A stretch of 64,000 nucleotides of DNA from Hexactinellida sp. DTS-2022 (lineage: Eukaryota; Porifera; Hexactinellida), in assembly GCA_028753945.1 (NCBI GenBank), contig JAPNXP010000013.1, positions 1,550,001 to 1,614,000 of the forward strand, in the 5' to 3' direction. The notes under the pieces were generated by a model, which saw only the letters and a program-made list of their open reading frames with translations, searched no databases and was not told where the DNA came from. Position 1 is the first letter of the stretch. Each line of letters starts with the position of its first letter. Positions 46,820 through 58,729 of this stretch are shown here, one piece after another. A program made the translations under genes and the position numbers.

Positions 46820-47080
46820 TAATTTGATGTGACCAACATTTCCGTTCATTCATGTACTGTTTTATCCAATTTTTTAGAAATATATCTGTAATATAGTTAG
46901 AATTGTGTGCGATTAATTGACTTTTCAAATTGTAAGAAGATGTTAACTTGGTGATGAGCGGAAACTTTGATTGTAAATCTCAGCATGTTCAATAGCGCCA
47001 TAGTTTATCCCTATGCGTATAACAAAATTCTTATTTCGCAACCGTCCATCTCTTCAATAAATTTGGAACATACAAACATT
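46820..47080 (+). repeat. Diverged R1 fragment
   Basis: GTGACCAACATTTCCGTTC, GTGCGATTAATTGACTTTTC and TCTTCAATAAATTTGGAACATAC follow the order of R1 from its middle to its end with many substitutions. Confidence 0.5.
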
Positions 47081-48387
47081 TACATTTATAGCATACTTCT
47101 TGTAGCGATTTTCGGGTGTTCACATAACACTGAAATAATTCAAATATTTTGCTGTTTTTTTTTTAACATTGTGCTTAGTAATTTTAGTCAATATCCACGA
47201 ATTGGCCATAGTGTCCGCAACCACCTGCCACTTGTGGCACAGCTGGCTCAAATTTTGAACCATGAGTAATTCGACCATATGAAATTCAAATCTGAAGTCA
47301 GAATTTGCATATTATATATTTTACTCATCATAATCAAAATTATATACTACATCCATAAAGGTATACTATATCGCATATCGCAGTAAACAACTTTCCGATA
47401 GAAATCTACAAATGTTTTTATACTGCTAGAATGTGGAATGTTTGAATGTTGCAGTGTATTTGAGATTTAGGGTGTACAAGTATACCCGGAAATTTTATCG
47501 GATGTGCGTTTACACTCAAATTATTTTCGTGTACACGTACACATAGTGTCAAATTACGGGTTTTCGAGTGTCAGATAGGTTATTAATAATAAAATGTTGC
47601 TCACATATAATTGCCCAATAATCAAACAATATTTTATTTTCATAGTCAGCTGCAAGGTTGATTGATGTTTAATTCCTGATAACAGTATACAAGTTTGTAC
47701 TTTGACGTCAATTCGGGTGTGTGAATTGTGATACGCATTTCGTAGATATATTGAACTTTACAATCTTTCGGTCTCGGTCGCATCGCGACCTTACTTCATT
47801 CGTGTTTGGGAATATACTGCACTATTACCCTCCGCTTCTTTGCCTTTCCCATCGCATAAACAGAATAGAGTTTTTCGTTTTGGAAATTAATTACAACTTT
47901 TTCTTGCGTGTCATCAGTTCTTATAATGAAATGTCATTTTTCTGGTTATTGTAAATGACAATTAGTGACTTAGAATTCAAATAATTGGTCAAAATTATTG
48001 TAACTGGTACAATTTACTCTTAATTGAGGATTCAGAATTAATGAGAACAATATTTCGATAATTAGTGAAATTATTACCAACGATGGAAAATCATAAAATA
48101 TCCACATTTTTCGATCTAGTGTATGCCAAACTTCTTATTCCAAGATTTGACTATTTGAAGTATATTAATGTACTGGTAACACTAAATATATATACCAATG
48201 GATGGTAATTAAATTGGTGCTTTCGATTACTTTCCCCTTTGACTTTAAATAAATATACAATGCATCAAATAAACTACATACTTTAGTAAATTCTACTTAA
48301 CAAACACATCAGATCATCCACATTGTGTTGTGCGCTAACTAAGTGCGAAAAATGATAATTTTCACAAAGGTCTTCAATATGTGGGGG
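47081..48387. other. No gene; short hairpin and repeat scraps
   Basis: CACTTGTGGCACAGCTGG near 47230 resembles 49370-49400. TCGGTCTCGGTCGCATCGCGACC near 47768-47790 resembles the tail hairpin of R1 at 61670-61745. No domain was seen in the short open frames. Confidence 0.4.
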
Positions 48388-48543
48388 CATAGGCGTCGTA
48401 AATGCAAAGGTCAATCCTTCGGGCCGCCCGGAAATTCCGGGTAAACTCCGGGTAAACTCCGGGTATAGCATTAGTAGCATAGGGGCAACCCTTCCGGGCC
48501 GCCCGGACATTTCCGGGCACCCGGGCGGGTTACGACGCCTATG
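48388..48543. repeat. 156-bp GCGTCGTAA MITE, intact
   Basis: Perfect ends CATAGGCGTCGTAA and TTACGACGCCTATG, flanked by a perfect 8-bp duplication TGTGGGGG (48380-48387, 48544-48551). Interior GGGCCGCCCGG and CACCCGGGCGGG as in 33586-33741, in the opposite orientation. The 112-codon minus-strand open frame across it is not a gene. Confidence 0.9.
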
Positions 48544-48932
48544 TGTGGGGGTGTCTCTTTTTTTATAAAAACTTATTCTAACCGATTCAAATTTGTAAAG
48601 TTTACGGACAAAGACCCACATTGTGTTTTAATGCATAGATTTAATAATATATTTAGGAATCAATTAATTAATGAACAAACTTTACTTGGCAATACTAATT
48701 AACATAATTGACAATAAATTGTTGTTAGCTTATTAGTTAATTAGATGTGAGCCAACATTATTATTACCCATTTGACATCATGAACTCTAATACCCTGACT
48801 TTGCATCTTGTATACCCGTATACCAAAATAGAAATTAGTGGTATAAACGTACACCAGATAACCTGTAGAACACTGCAACACGGATACAAATTATTGCTGT
48901 TCAAATATTTTGATCGGTTTGTGTTTACTATA

Positions 48933-49702
48933 CACTAAGCCACCAAAAGTATTTGAACAACAGGAATTTTATCATAGACAAAATGTTCTTCAAGTAGCGT
49001 ATTCACTTCTATTTAAAGCACTCTGAAATTACCGTATTTCCCCAAATAAGCGCCCTGGCGCTTATTGTTTTCGTAGGCCAAAATTATCCTGAAATTTTTG
49101 TGAAAAATCCAAAATATAATATTTAGGACGGTTCTAATGGTTTCCACCAATAGTCTACCTACCGAAGTTGCCAAAATCAATGAAATTACTTTACAGTGAT
49201 CTATTAATGTGTTTAGATTTTATGATACCAATATCATTTTTATTGACCCGGCGCTTATTTGGGGAAATACGGTACTTTAAATATCTTGTTATACTTATAA
49301 AAGGCATAACATTGTGATTTTAACTCATTTTATCCAATAACCATTAATTGGCATAAGGGTCCATTCCACGTGCACTTGTGGTACAAGTGGCACAAAGGGA
49401 AATGTGGCTTTATAATATTAATGTAATAAATTACGCATCTAGGGTAATTCGACCAGGTATTATTCAATTCCTATTCAGAATCGTTTATTCTAAGTGCTTC
49501 AAAATGTTCGGAAATAATATATTTAATTAGATAATTAAATAGTTAATGAGTTCAACACCACATAAATATGTAAATTAAAAAATTATCATATCGTTTTATG
49601 TCAATATCTATGTTGAAGTGTCTACAAATCGCATTATGCTGCTAGAAGCATGAATGTATGAATTCAAATTATTGTTGTTCAAATACTTTTGGCAGGTTAG
49701 TG
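48933..49702. repeat. TA-flanked Tc1/mariner-like MITE, interrupted
   Basis: Inverted ends CACTAAGCCACCAAAAGTAT and ATACTTTTGGCAGGTTAGTG, with TA at 48931-48932 and 49703-49704. It contains the 241-bp MITE 49032-49272. It is related by its AAAAGTAT sub-terminus and CACTTGTGG interior to 43039-43518. Confidence 0.78.
49032..49272. repeat. TA-flanked CCGTATTTCCCC MITE, nested
   Basis: The perfect inverted ends CCGTATTTCCCCAAATAAGC and GCTTATTTGGGGAAATACGG are flanked by TA (49030-49031, 49273-49274). GGCGCTTATT lies just inside. 241 bp, non-coding. Confidence 0.88.
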
Positions 49703-50139
49703 TAGTGTTCGTATACATATACTTATGTTGTGGTTAAACGAACGTGTTTTTTTGTTAGTCAGAACGCTTTTCCAATATTATCTATGAATCATGTTAGTTA
49801 TTCATTTAATTTGACCTTAAGAAAATTAATTTATAATTATTTCATCTTATAATTGTTCTATTTACCATTTAATTCAAGTAATTTGTCCCACACCTTTCGA
49901 GTTTTCCCTATGAATCTATGTAAATATATATGCTAGAACTTTTTGCTCTCGTCTAATTGTAACTATGTACACTTTTAATGCTGTACTATATTGCAGAAAT
50001 GTTGTTCAGAACTTTTTCTTATGAATTGGAACAGCCTATGTTAATTGTCTTTGTATTAATGGAATTTACCATGTTACGACCTGAATAATCAACAAAAATC
50101 GTCAAAATAATCGAATCTATTCTTTTATTATTAAAATTA

Positions 50140-50397
50140 CCGTATATACTCTAATTTTAGCCCCTATTCGAATAATCGCCTACCTCCAATAATAGCGTCC
50201 CCAAATTGGCAAATACAATTTACTACCGGTACCCTTAGTAAATTTATTTATATTATATTAGTCGCAATACGATTATCAACCGAATATACTAAATAAATTG
50301 TATCAAGATGTGATATTCTCGAAAAGTAACAAAATTATTGGTCAGAAAATGGACTAAAAAACAATAATCGCTTAGGCTACTATTCGAATAAATACGG
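50140..50397. repeat. TA-flanked CCGTATATACTC MITE
   Basis: Left CCGTATATACTCTAATTTTAG with AGCCCCTATTCGAATAATCG. Right CTACTATTCGAATAAATACGG. TA on both sides. It is a relative of 49032-49272. A shorter decayed member, starting ACCATATTTACTTAAATAAT, lies at 51213-51311. Confidence 0.75.
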
Positions 50398-50399
50398 TA

Positions 50400-51749
50400 A
50401 ATAGAAAATTCATTTCATTTGTTCTCGATGTAGACTCCCTTTCTTAAGTTACTCCATGAAAACTTCGATTATTTTCTTAATTCTAGTCAATTTTCATTAA
50501 AGTTAGTAGTTCAGATGAGATAATGAACATTTAATGTGTACCTTATACGAGCAATGAAGTAACTAACATCCAGAGTCTCCTCAGATTTCGAAATATATTC
50601 TCGTCAAAAAGTCTCATACTCGTAAATATATCCAAACAAATTCACGGAACTTGTTGAGAGTAATAGCTAGTTTCTCTCTCATTTGTTGGATACTACCCAT
50701 GAAGGGCGAAGAAAGCATATTGGAAGAGACAGACTATTTTTCCATCCTCAAGCGAATGTATTGTGTTTCAAATATGTAAAATAATAGCTATTTACTAAGA
50801 TAGTGTTTAACTAAGATAGTATTTAGACTTTATTTCGGATCATTGGAAAAACTTTAAGTTAAACTAGCGATAGTAATCGTAGCAATTTGAACTTATTTAA
50901 CAACACATGATGACATGTATGACTTTCCCGTTCTATTTTTGTCTCGGACAACTTATTCGACCGGACACATATTTTGGAAAGGTAACCCTGTGGTTACTGT
51001 GCCCCACCTCATTAAGGTAAGTGTGCCCCAGTTTAATGACCTATGCTCCACTTGTGACGCGATTGTGCCCCATCAGCGGTTTCTGGCTATCGTCGCCATT
51101 GGTCCGGGCGGACAGTTTTGAGTTCCAAAGTTAATTCGGAAACAGGTACATATACTTATTCCCGAAGAGTTTTTCTTTTGAATACCATTCCAAATAACGA
51201 CTGTGATTAAGTACCATATTTACTTAAATAATAGCCCCTACACGAATAATCGTATATCTTGATTAATCTTCCTCCTAAGGGTTTAAACTTAATCAAAGCG
51301 AATAAATGCAAATATACTTAATTAGGTAACCTGGAAATTCTTTAATAAATTATATAAACAGTGTTGTTTACTCAAGTCTATGTTTACCAGAACGACATTT
51401 CCACTCCTTGGCGAGTTGGATGCTCTATATAACCTCTATATAACCTCTATATACTAATTCGTACAACTGGAAATAAATTATCTCTTCCCGTTGAGGAGTT
51501 AACCATGTTGATCTCGACTTGTGTGGAGCTGCATCACGACTTTCGATTGTATGTTCGCAGAGTGTGATGCGACCGGGCTTGTCGTTTTAATTCCTTAAAC
51601 AATGCATTGAATTCGTTTGCTGTTCCTTAATGACGTAGGTCTTCGTAGCACTAAGCTGATTATAGTTATAGTTGTCAATTTGTTTCACCGAACGTGCACT
51701 GGCCAGTTTGTCTCCACCGCTTGTCTATTCCTGGATCTCGATATTGGAG
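50400..51749. other. No gene recognised
   Basis: The + strand 68-codon frame at 50915-51121 overlaps a direct repeat of GTGTGCCCCA-like units (50990-51075), which suggests simple repetition and not a conserved protein. Only the decayed MITE at 51213-51311 is identifiable. Confidence 0.4.
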
Positions 51750-51968
51750 TTAGCTAGTAATTGTCCAATCATCCCAATCGAACGTTACACGCACGAATGT
51801 TTTGAGAAATTCTGGATCCAATATTAGAGCATGCTGTTTACCCTCCAATATGTGTACACGATCCCAGCGCTCCTCCTCCCAATGAATTGACTTCAGTGTT
51901 GATCTCCCAATCACGATAATTGTTATCCCGCATACTCCAAAACTAATCTCATTATCTGGCCTTAGCAA
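51750..51968 (-). CDS. Unrecognised open-frame fragment
   Basis: A 72-codon minus-strand frame with ITIIVIGRSTLKSIHWEEER, then WDRVHILEGKQHALILDPEF. Its charged, amphipathic composition looks like real coding. I do not recognise the family; a Gly-x-Ser-x-Leu turn after a hydrophobic strand recalls SGNH-type folds, but that is weak. There is no clear promoter or splice site. It could be an exon or a transposon gene remnant. Confidence 0.3.
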   Translation of the reverse strand: MLRPDNEISFGVCGITIIVIGRSTLKSIHWEEERWDRVHILEGKQHALILDPEFLKTFVRVTFDWDDWTITS

Positions 51969-52499
51969 AATGGCAAGGCCTACATGATGGCTACATCCCT
52001 CATAAAATAATGAGTTGTGTGTCTAGATCTAGTTTGAGTCCCAAGATCTTCATAATTGTAACATTCGGAGTCTTGACAAACTTTATATTATTACGATAAC
52101 ATTTAGATAATTTACATTTAATCCTCTAAGTGCATTTAGAGGATTAAATAATCCTATTTATTTGTATCCACATTAGATGATTGGTTATACATATATCTTT
52201 AATGGATTATATTTTCACTACTGGTTATAATTTTAAGATACCATCTAAATATACATTCTCAGCTCTATTGAATATTGTGTACTATATACTACCATCCAAG
52301 TTCCTTGCTAATGTTGAAGTCATGGATGACCATCAGAATATCTAGGAACCTCCTGCACTAAGCTTAAAGACTTCCCAGAAAGCACTAGCTTTCATGAATC
52401 TCAGGATTTATACATAAGAGAGATACATCACCAGACATTATAACAATATTAGTATTTCAACTCGCAATTGATACAATTAACACTTCGAACCGAGGGAGT

Positions 52500-53240
52500 A
52501 CTATAAAATAGGTTCTTAGGCTGATTCTCGACACATGCTTTCTTTTCACAACTTTGATACTTTTTGAGTTTATGAGCTCAGTACCATTTACGGAATACGA
52601 GTTAATTATCTCATTAACTCAAAGTAAGGCATAGAAAATGTACTATAGATGAATAGGAAGTCACCTATTGCGGATAGATGAGGCGTAGTCTAGTTTACAT
52701 AACAATTATAGTTTTGGTATTATGGCTCATTTTAGGAAATATACATTTGCCTGACAACCGAGGAATGTGTCAACATTCCTACTATAATTTTGATATATTT
52801 TATTTAACCAGGTCTGGGCATCATCATGTACCAATGTTGAACATATATAACGCGTTTAATTGTGTTAAAACAGGTTTTAAAAACATGATAATTCGAACGA
52901 AAACTGATGATTACGTCATCAAATGATGACATATTTCAATTCTGACAGGTTCAACATATCATATTCGGATGTTTCCATATAGTTACAAAACATATTCAGG
53001 TCTACCATTACTAATAATTGAGAAAAAGAAGTGTCCTCTATTTTACAATGGCCTTCGACATTATCAATAGTCTTCATTTTGATAACACTGAATAGGCCTT
53101 ATTATAACGTAGGTCACGACGAAAGTTATCTTAGCGGCGGATTCATCGGCGGATTCGCAGACTTCACGTTTATGCTAATAACGCAAAAAGTATACGCTAT
53201 ATATGAATTATTCACATCAGCGGAAATATTAAAGTTGTGA
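52500..53240 (+). repeat. Diverged relative of foldback F2
   Basis: 52600-52860 follows 18085-18340 base for base with substitutions (GGCATAGAAAATGTA, GGAATGTGTCAACAT, ATTTTGATATATTTTA). The two copies share an apparent peptide frame (NRGMCQH, then FDIFY, then LNIY). No mirror arm was found here. Confidence 0.55.
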
Positions 53241-53632
53241 CAACCCATATATCATCCCAAATTGCCAAAATCCCTTATGATGACTTAGCAATTTTAATTC
53301 AAATTTGACCTCGGTTTTTCCATAATAACTCAAAAATTATTCATTATATCAAATTTTCCTTTTAATCACATAAATATCTTACCTATTACAACCTGTCATA
53401 TAAATTTCGAAACAAAATATTAATTTTTGAAAAAAATACTATTGGCGTAATTTCACTAAAATCGGCTTATAATTATGATTGCCTAAAATATCCATAATGT
53501 AGAATATGTTGCATGTTGTCATCTCTAATAATACTATTGATAAGAATTTATTTGATTTGCGTCACAGTGTTCACAGGAACTAAAGTTTTGGTACCTCTGA
53601 AGAATAATTCTTGACTGCACTTCCTAATTACA
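53241..53632. other. No feature recognised
   Basis: AT-rich, no open frame of note and no repeat pair seen. Confidence 0.4.
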
Positions 53633-53990
53633 TTATTATAGGAAATTAACGCTGTATGAAATTAACGCGAATTGGAGCTGAACATTTTCAAATACATGTA
53701 ATTAACGCGAATAAATTTTTTAAAAAATTTCAGGATTATCCTGATTAAATACCATTTATTGTGCCCAAATAGGCTTCCTATCTACTTGATACACATGGTA
53801 TATCCTTTCAACCTCGTTCCATATCTGAAAATATGTAGCTCGGAAGTTTGTCCATCCATTGTATAATTTTGCTAAATAGCAGGAAATTAATGTCATGATA
53901 ATTAACGCTCAATGAAATTATCGCGAAGGAAATTAACGCGATTTGGTGAAATTCGCGTTAATTTCATGGCGCGTTAATTTCCTATAATAA
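53633..53990. repeat. MITE of the TATAGGAAATTAACGC family
   Basis: Inverted ends TTATTATAGGAAATTAACGC and GCGTTAATTTCCTATAATAA, with several further GAAATTAACGCG units just inside. 358 bp. A degraded copy lies at 955-1315. 53991-54600 has nothing recognised. Confidence 0.8.
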
Positions 53991-54607
53991 GGTATGTCAG
54001 GATTAGTGATTACTTTCTGTAAACAGATTGCAATACCTTAGATAATACAAACAACTTCAAATATACAAGTAGTATTTGGAATGCAATATTCTTCATTAAT
54101 TAAGAGAATAGAATCAGACATATAAACATTTATGATTACTACAACAATGTAGGTATTTTAAGCCACTCCAGGTTTTTTTCATTTCCATAATCTAACTTCA
54201 ATCTGAATGATCTCACTTGTGCCGATGTTCCTTCTCTCCAAATATACGTATTTGCCTTTTAAAGAGGGTGAATCTCATATAAATGTAAGGCAACTTACTA
54301 TCTCAGAATATGACTTATCAACGAGTGCATGATATTAAATAGTGACAAATATTAGTAATGCTTATATGAGAAAAGTAAGATCGAGATAAACAAAGTTATT
54401 CTAAAAAAGGTAGAGAACTACTTAGTAGAACATGGAAATAAGGAAAGAACTATTTTATTGTTTTAGGATTTAACACATTAATGATAATATGCATGATTTC
54501 CTTTCACTGATACGATATTAAAAGGGCGCCATTGAATATAACAGGATAGTACATCTACAAATTGTGGTAAAACTATTGCAAGTCTTCTAAAACTCTGCCT
54601 TGTTCAA

Positions 54608-57171
54608 TTAAAAAAATAATTTATTATTATTTTCGAATTTAACAGAAATAATAGGTTCATAATGATTCCCAATATTTCGTATATAGATCCCATTTGGGGT
54701 TGGCGCCTTCATTAACTCTTCAAAAGATGATCCATTCCCTGAAAATCCAATCCAACGTGTTCCCAACGGCCCCAAGAATACCCAGATATCTATTTTAAAT
54801 AACAAATCAGTTGCAAAGTGTTCAAGATCTGTAGCCCATTTCCCACTCTTCCTCATTCCTGTTTTGTTAACCCAGTCTTGTACATTTCGATAATTACCCT
54901 GCGTATAAGTATATTTTGTGCGTAAACATTTATTGCAACTCATACTTAGGTCACCTAGCATATTATCAATTATTAACTCTCTAAACTCTGCATGGAAATC
55001 TTGACTACCAGTGGTGAGATAAGAAATTGTCGAGAAATAGCCATCGCCAATTATATATTGAGTCAAGTTTGGCAAATAACTATATAAAATTTCTTCACTA
55101 TCTAGAGTATCATTATACGAGTACGGTAAATCCTCGCGAAAGTGAAACTTCCACCTTTTACACATAGAAATCTGCCAGTCTGTATGTTGGGGACGAAAGC
55201 TTGGTAGTACACATCGTATTAGCCCCCGTTTTAACTATTTCCTCATCTGTAATTATAGAGGCCACTCGCATAACCTTTGATGCAGTTTTCGTTCGTAAAC
55301 TAGATAACTTTTCACATTTTCGTGGGACATATTTACGCTTAATTCTACATATTCCGGGGATGACTTGGGGTCCAAGGTATAAATAGGAAATACCCCATTT
55401 TCACTTTCACTTTCGATTGAAAGTGAATTAACTTTCAGTTTCACTTTCACTTTCCCAGGACCACCAATGGATATTTTGATTTTATTCTCAACTTTTTTCT
55501 TCTTAATGTTTTAAATTCATATGATTTAGGTTGTAAATAACCGCAATACACTTTCTTTTTTCGTGACCATTCTTCAACACTTTCCTCTTCCAAACTATTT
55601 CTTACTCTTTTATGACTTTAAATACCTTATTCGCTCCCGGGTGAAAGGCAAATTGAAATGCTGATAACCTACTTAGTATATCAGGATATACGTAGCAATT
55701 GTATCAAATCACCATGCCTCAAATTAGTTTTGGATTCCAAAATATTAACTTAACAATACGCATCCAATTCTCCACAATAGCGTTGCTAAAGATGCTAGTC
55801 TTATTCTTATCCGCTACACTAATAGGTCCAAGATTATTCCACTCCACAAAGGTAATATCGGTAGGTAGAATGTTAACAAGTATTCTTATAAGCTCAGGAT
55901 TATAACAAGGATTTGGATCTGCATTTTTCCTGGATTATTGTTACCCAAGATTTGCAATTTTTTGAAATATTTACAAAATGTTTGCCTAAAGGGGATTTTT
56001 CTCTGTATGTTTTTCCCTCCTTGTTATTACTAGCAATATTATTATCGTCCATATGTTCTTCCACCAAATATTCATTAGTTTCTAAGGAGTTTACGGATTC
56101 ATTACTATTGTATTTTTCTAGCAATGAGTATGCGTCTTTACTATTGCACTTAAAGTACTACTCATAAATACAATGCATAAAGATTGGAATATATTATTGA
56201 TACTTGTAATTTCAACAGCGCGTACAATAAATCCGATACAATGTAAAAACATTTTTCTCACATATTTTTGTAGTTAATGTTTTTTATTTATATGAAATCC
56301 TATGCTGTGTATTAAATGAGCCGAACATAAGTGAAGAATTACTTTAAAGTCCGTTTAATTAACCACATAATTTACATCTACCATATTCCAACACTTATGC
56401 AGATAAGTAACTATATCACACTTGAGAAAAAAACTACAAGAACTGTGAATCAAACCTCAGCTGGAACTTATTTCCACCTGTGAAATGTTTAGATCTCCCA
56501 GTATTTTCTTATTTCCAATAACTCTATTTCTATAACCCAGTCCAGTTATCATTAGAATACCTCTGTAAACTAGACAAATCAAATTTAGCTTTTCGCAGAA
56601 CTGCAGAACTCCTAATCTTATTTAGGTTATCATAATTAAGTGCTAAGTTTGTGTTCTCTACAGAATCAAATTGATCATAGAAATAAGCATTTACAGATGT
56701 ATCTGCTGCCCCTCTTGTTACTTCTAACCTATGCGAATGTGATAAATTTCGTGAGTGCACAGAAGTATTATCGAAATGCTGTTCAGATAAGTTTCCATAA
56801 GCTACATACACCACAATAATATGATCACCTATTTTACACTGATATGGCTCTTTCTTTATTACAAATGTAAATTCAAAACAATCTTTAAACTTACACGCTG
56901 CTTTAGCTCTAAAAACAGCTATTTTGTCTTCTACTACTAAGTTTATTGACCTTTTTGTTTTGAAAAGAAAGAACACACACAAAATTTCCCTCGATTTTTG
57001 AACTAAATAAATTGGTCCAATCTTTAGAAATACTACAGAGTCTCCATGAATTAGTGTATTACTTTTCCATTTCATTCCAATTATTAAAAATTTACCACAG
57101 ATTTCCTCACTAAACACGGATTGGTCAACTATGACTTCATTACCCAGAGTAATGTCATCTACAGATGGCAC
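54608..57171 (-). pseudogene. Gene ending in an OTU-protease-like domain without its cysteine
   Basis: Read leftwards from 57171: an open block of 213 codons (to 56530) of unknown fold; a middle part (about 55920-55730) with CYNPELIRILVNILPTDITF, then SNAIVENWMRIVK and NLRHGDLIQLLRIS, like transposon-borne proteins; a basic part (about 55600-55460) with EEWSRKKKVYCGYLQPKSY; then TGANTMCTTKLSSPTYRLAD; and finally 55165-54608. This last part is OTU-like: IIGDGYFSTISYLTTGSQDF, then WVFLGPLGTRWIGFS and IYIRNIGNHYEPIISV with the family's His. Active OTU enzymes have Gly-Asp-Gly-Asn-Cys; here the two residues after GDG are absent. Frameshifts occur near 55745 and 55180-55450, where a TTTCACTTTC palindrome intrudes. 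It is probably a transposon-associated gene; family not identified. Confidence 0.55.
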
Positions 57172-57421
57172 TAGAAATTTGGACTCCGGGATATTGTAGG
57201 TAATATCAATTTAGGTTGCGGCTCATCGGTAGATGACAATATCGGGACTTGTTGGTCTGAAGAAGAAGAGGTATGATGCAATTTTAGGCACAGAGATTCA
57301 TGAAATGAGCTTAAAGTATCTGAACTTTCTCTACAAGATAGAATAAAACTAATGAATAAATCCGCCGCTAAGATAACATTCGTCGGAAATCACCGGAAAT
57401 TAAATTTACTATTCCTTTGTT

Positions 57422-57840
57422 GTGTGTCTAGAAAAATGTTTATTGTTTCCGTACTCTATTGGATATTGCAATTTTGATGCCAGTTTCTTAATCTACGCAT
57501 TCGAAATATCCATTGCAGAAGCCTTCACCTCTATTATCCTCTTTTTAGTTCGAAATTTACAATCATTTTCAACTATGTGCCACTTGTTCCCATCTTGTAC
57601 CATGTTTTTAATTGGAAGAATGTACATGGTGCCACTGGATGATAATTTTCAAACTAATCAATATGTCATTGAGTTGAAAGCTTCTACAAAGGTTAATTTG
57701 GATGCGTTGAATACGATTCTACAATCAAAATGACCACATTTAATTAATTTGAATGAATTAGCACATAATATTCTACTTAAATAGTACTATTTCCAATGGG
57801 AATTTTTTGGGTGTACCAATACTTTTTATAGGGGAGTGTA
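57422..57840. repeat. Decayed Tc1/mariner-like MITE
   Basis: GATGATAATTTTCAAACTAATC through GCGTTGAATACGATTCTAC matches the interior of 43039-43518. The end GGGTGTACCAATACTTTTTA resembles its terminus. The 103-codon open frame across it is repeat-derived. Confidence 0.5.
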
Positions 57841-58729
57841 TACGCCAATGAAGAATTTACTTATTTTTAATTATAATATTACTAAAGGGACTAGAGAGTA
57901 CTAAACAGTACTAAACTTATATTATGCAATAGTAATTATCTGAAATCTGTAAACATAATGAAAAAACATGTCCTCATCTTCAATATACAGTGCAACTCGC
58001 TAAGTACGTGCTCGGCTTAAGACCTACTCTCGGATAACGCGTACCACGGATAAGACTTACCAATTTTTATTCCCAAGTAAATAAAACCTATTTATTTTAA
58101 TTCGGTTAGTACGTACTCTAGAAAACTATGAGCAGAAGGTGACAACTGAAATACTTCATTACATAGCCTACTATATACAGGCCATTTCACTGAGCCAAAT
58201 GTGCCTGGATCAGGCACAAGATAAAGGGGATTTTCTTATATACACAAAATGTAAATATAAAATTTTTGATTCAAACTAATTGCTAATCTGGTTTAGAAAT
58301 ATAGCTAACTAGATTCGTCTATGTAAATATTAGCTATTCTAATTACAATTTCTCTTTAATTTTATCATACTTTGCCTTTATAATGCTAGCCCTTTGTTTT
58401 TTAACTTTATTTATATCCTGGACTCGTACCCAACTGTTCTGCTACCAGATGTGCTATGTATACTATAGTCATCATAGTGGAGTGCAGTATTTCACATTCC
58501 TTCTGGAACGCGAGACATAAATGATAAATGAAAACGTTTTCTGCATAGAGATGGTGACTATATCTTTACTACTTGGACAAGCTTAATTAATTATTTACCA
58601 GTTTTCCTTTTATAATTAATATCACTTACATACTTTAATTAAGAAATAACTTATCTGTAGACCGTCTACATATAAGGATGATCTTTAATTAATCATACTA
58701 ATTATGTAATTATATGCTAGAACTTCACA

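Noticed and set aside
48283..48621. 112-codon minus-strand open frame.
   Set aside because: It runs across the 156-bp MITE with its perfect 8-bp duplication. A similar frame at 33481-33762 lies over the twin MITE.
50915..51121. 68-codon plus-strand frame.
   Set aside because: It spans direct repeats of a GTGTGCCCCA-like unit and has no recognisable domain.
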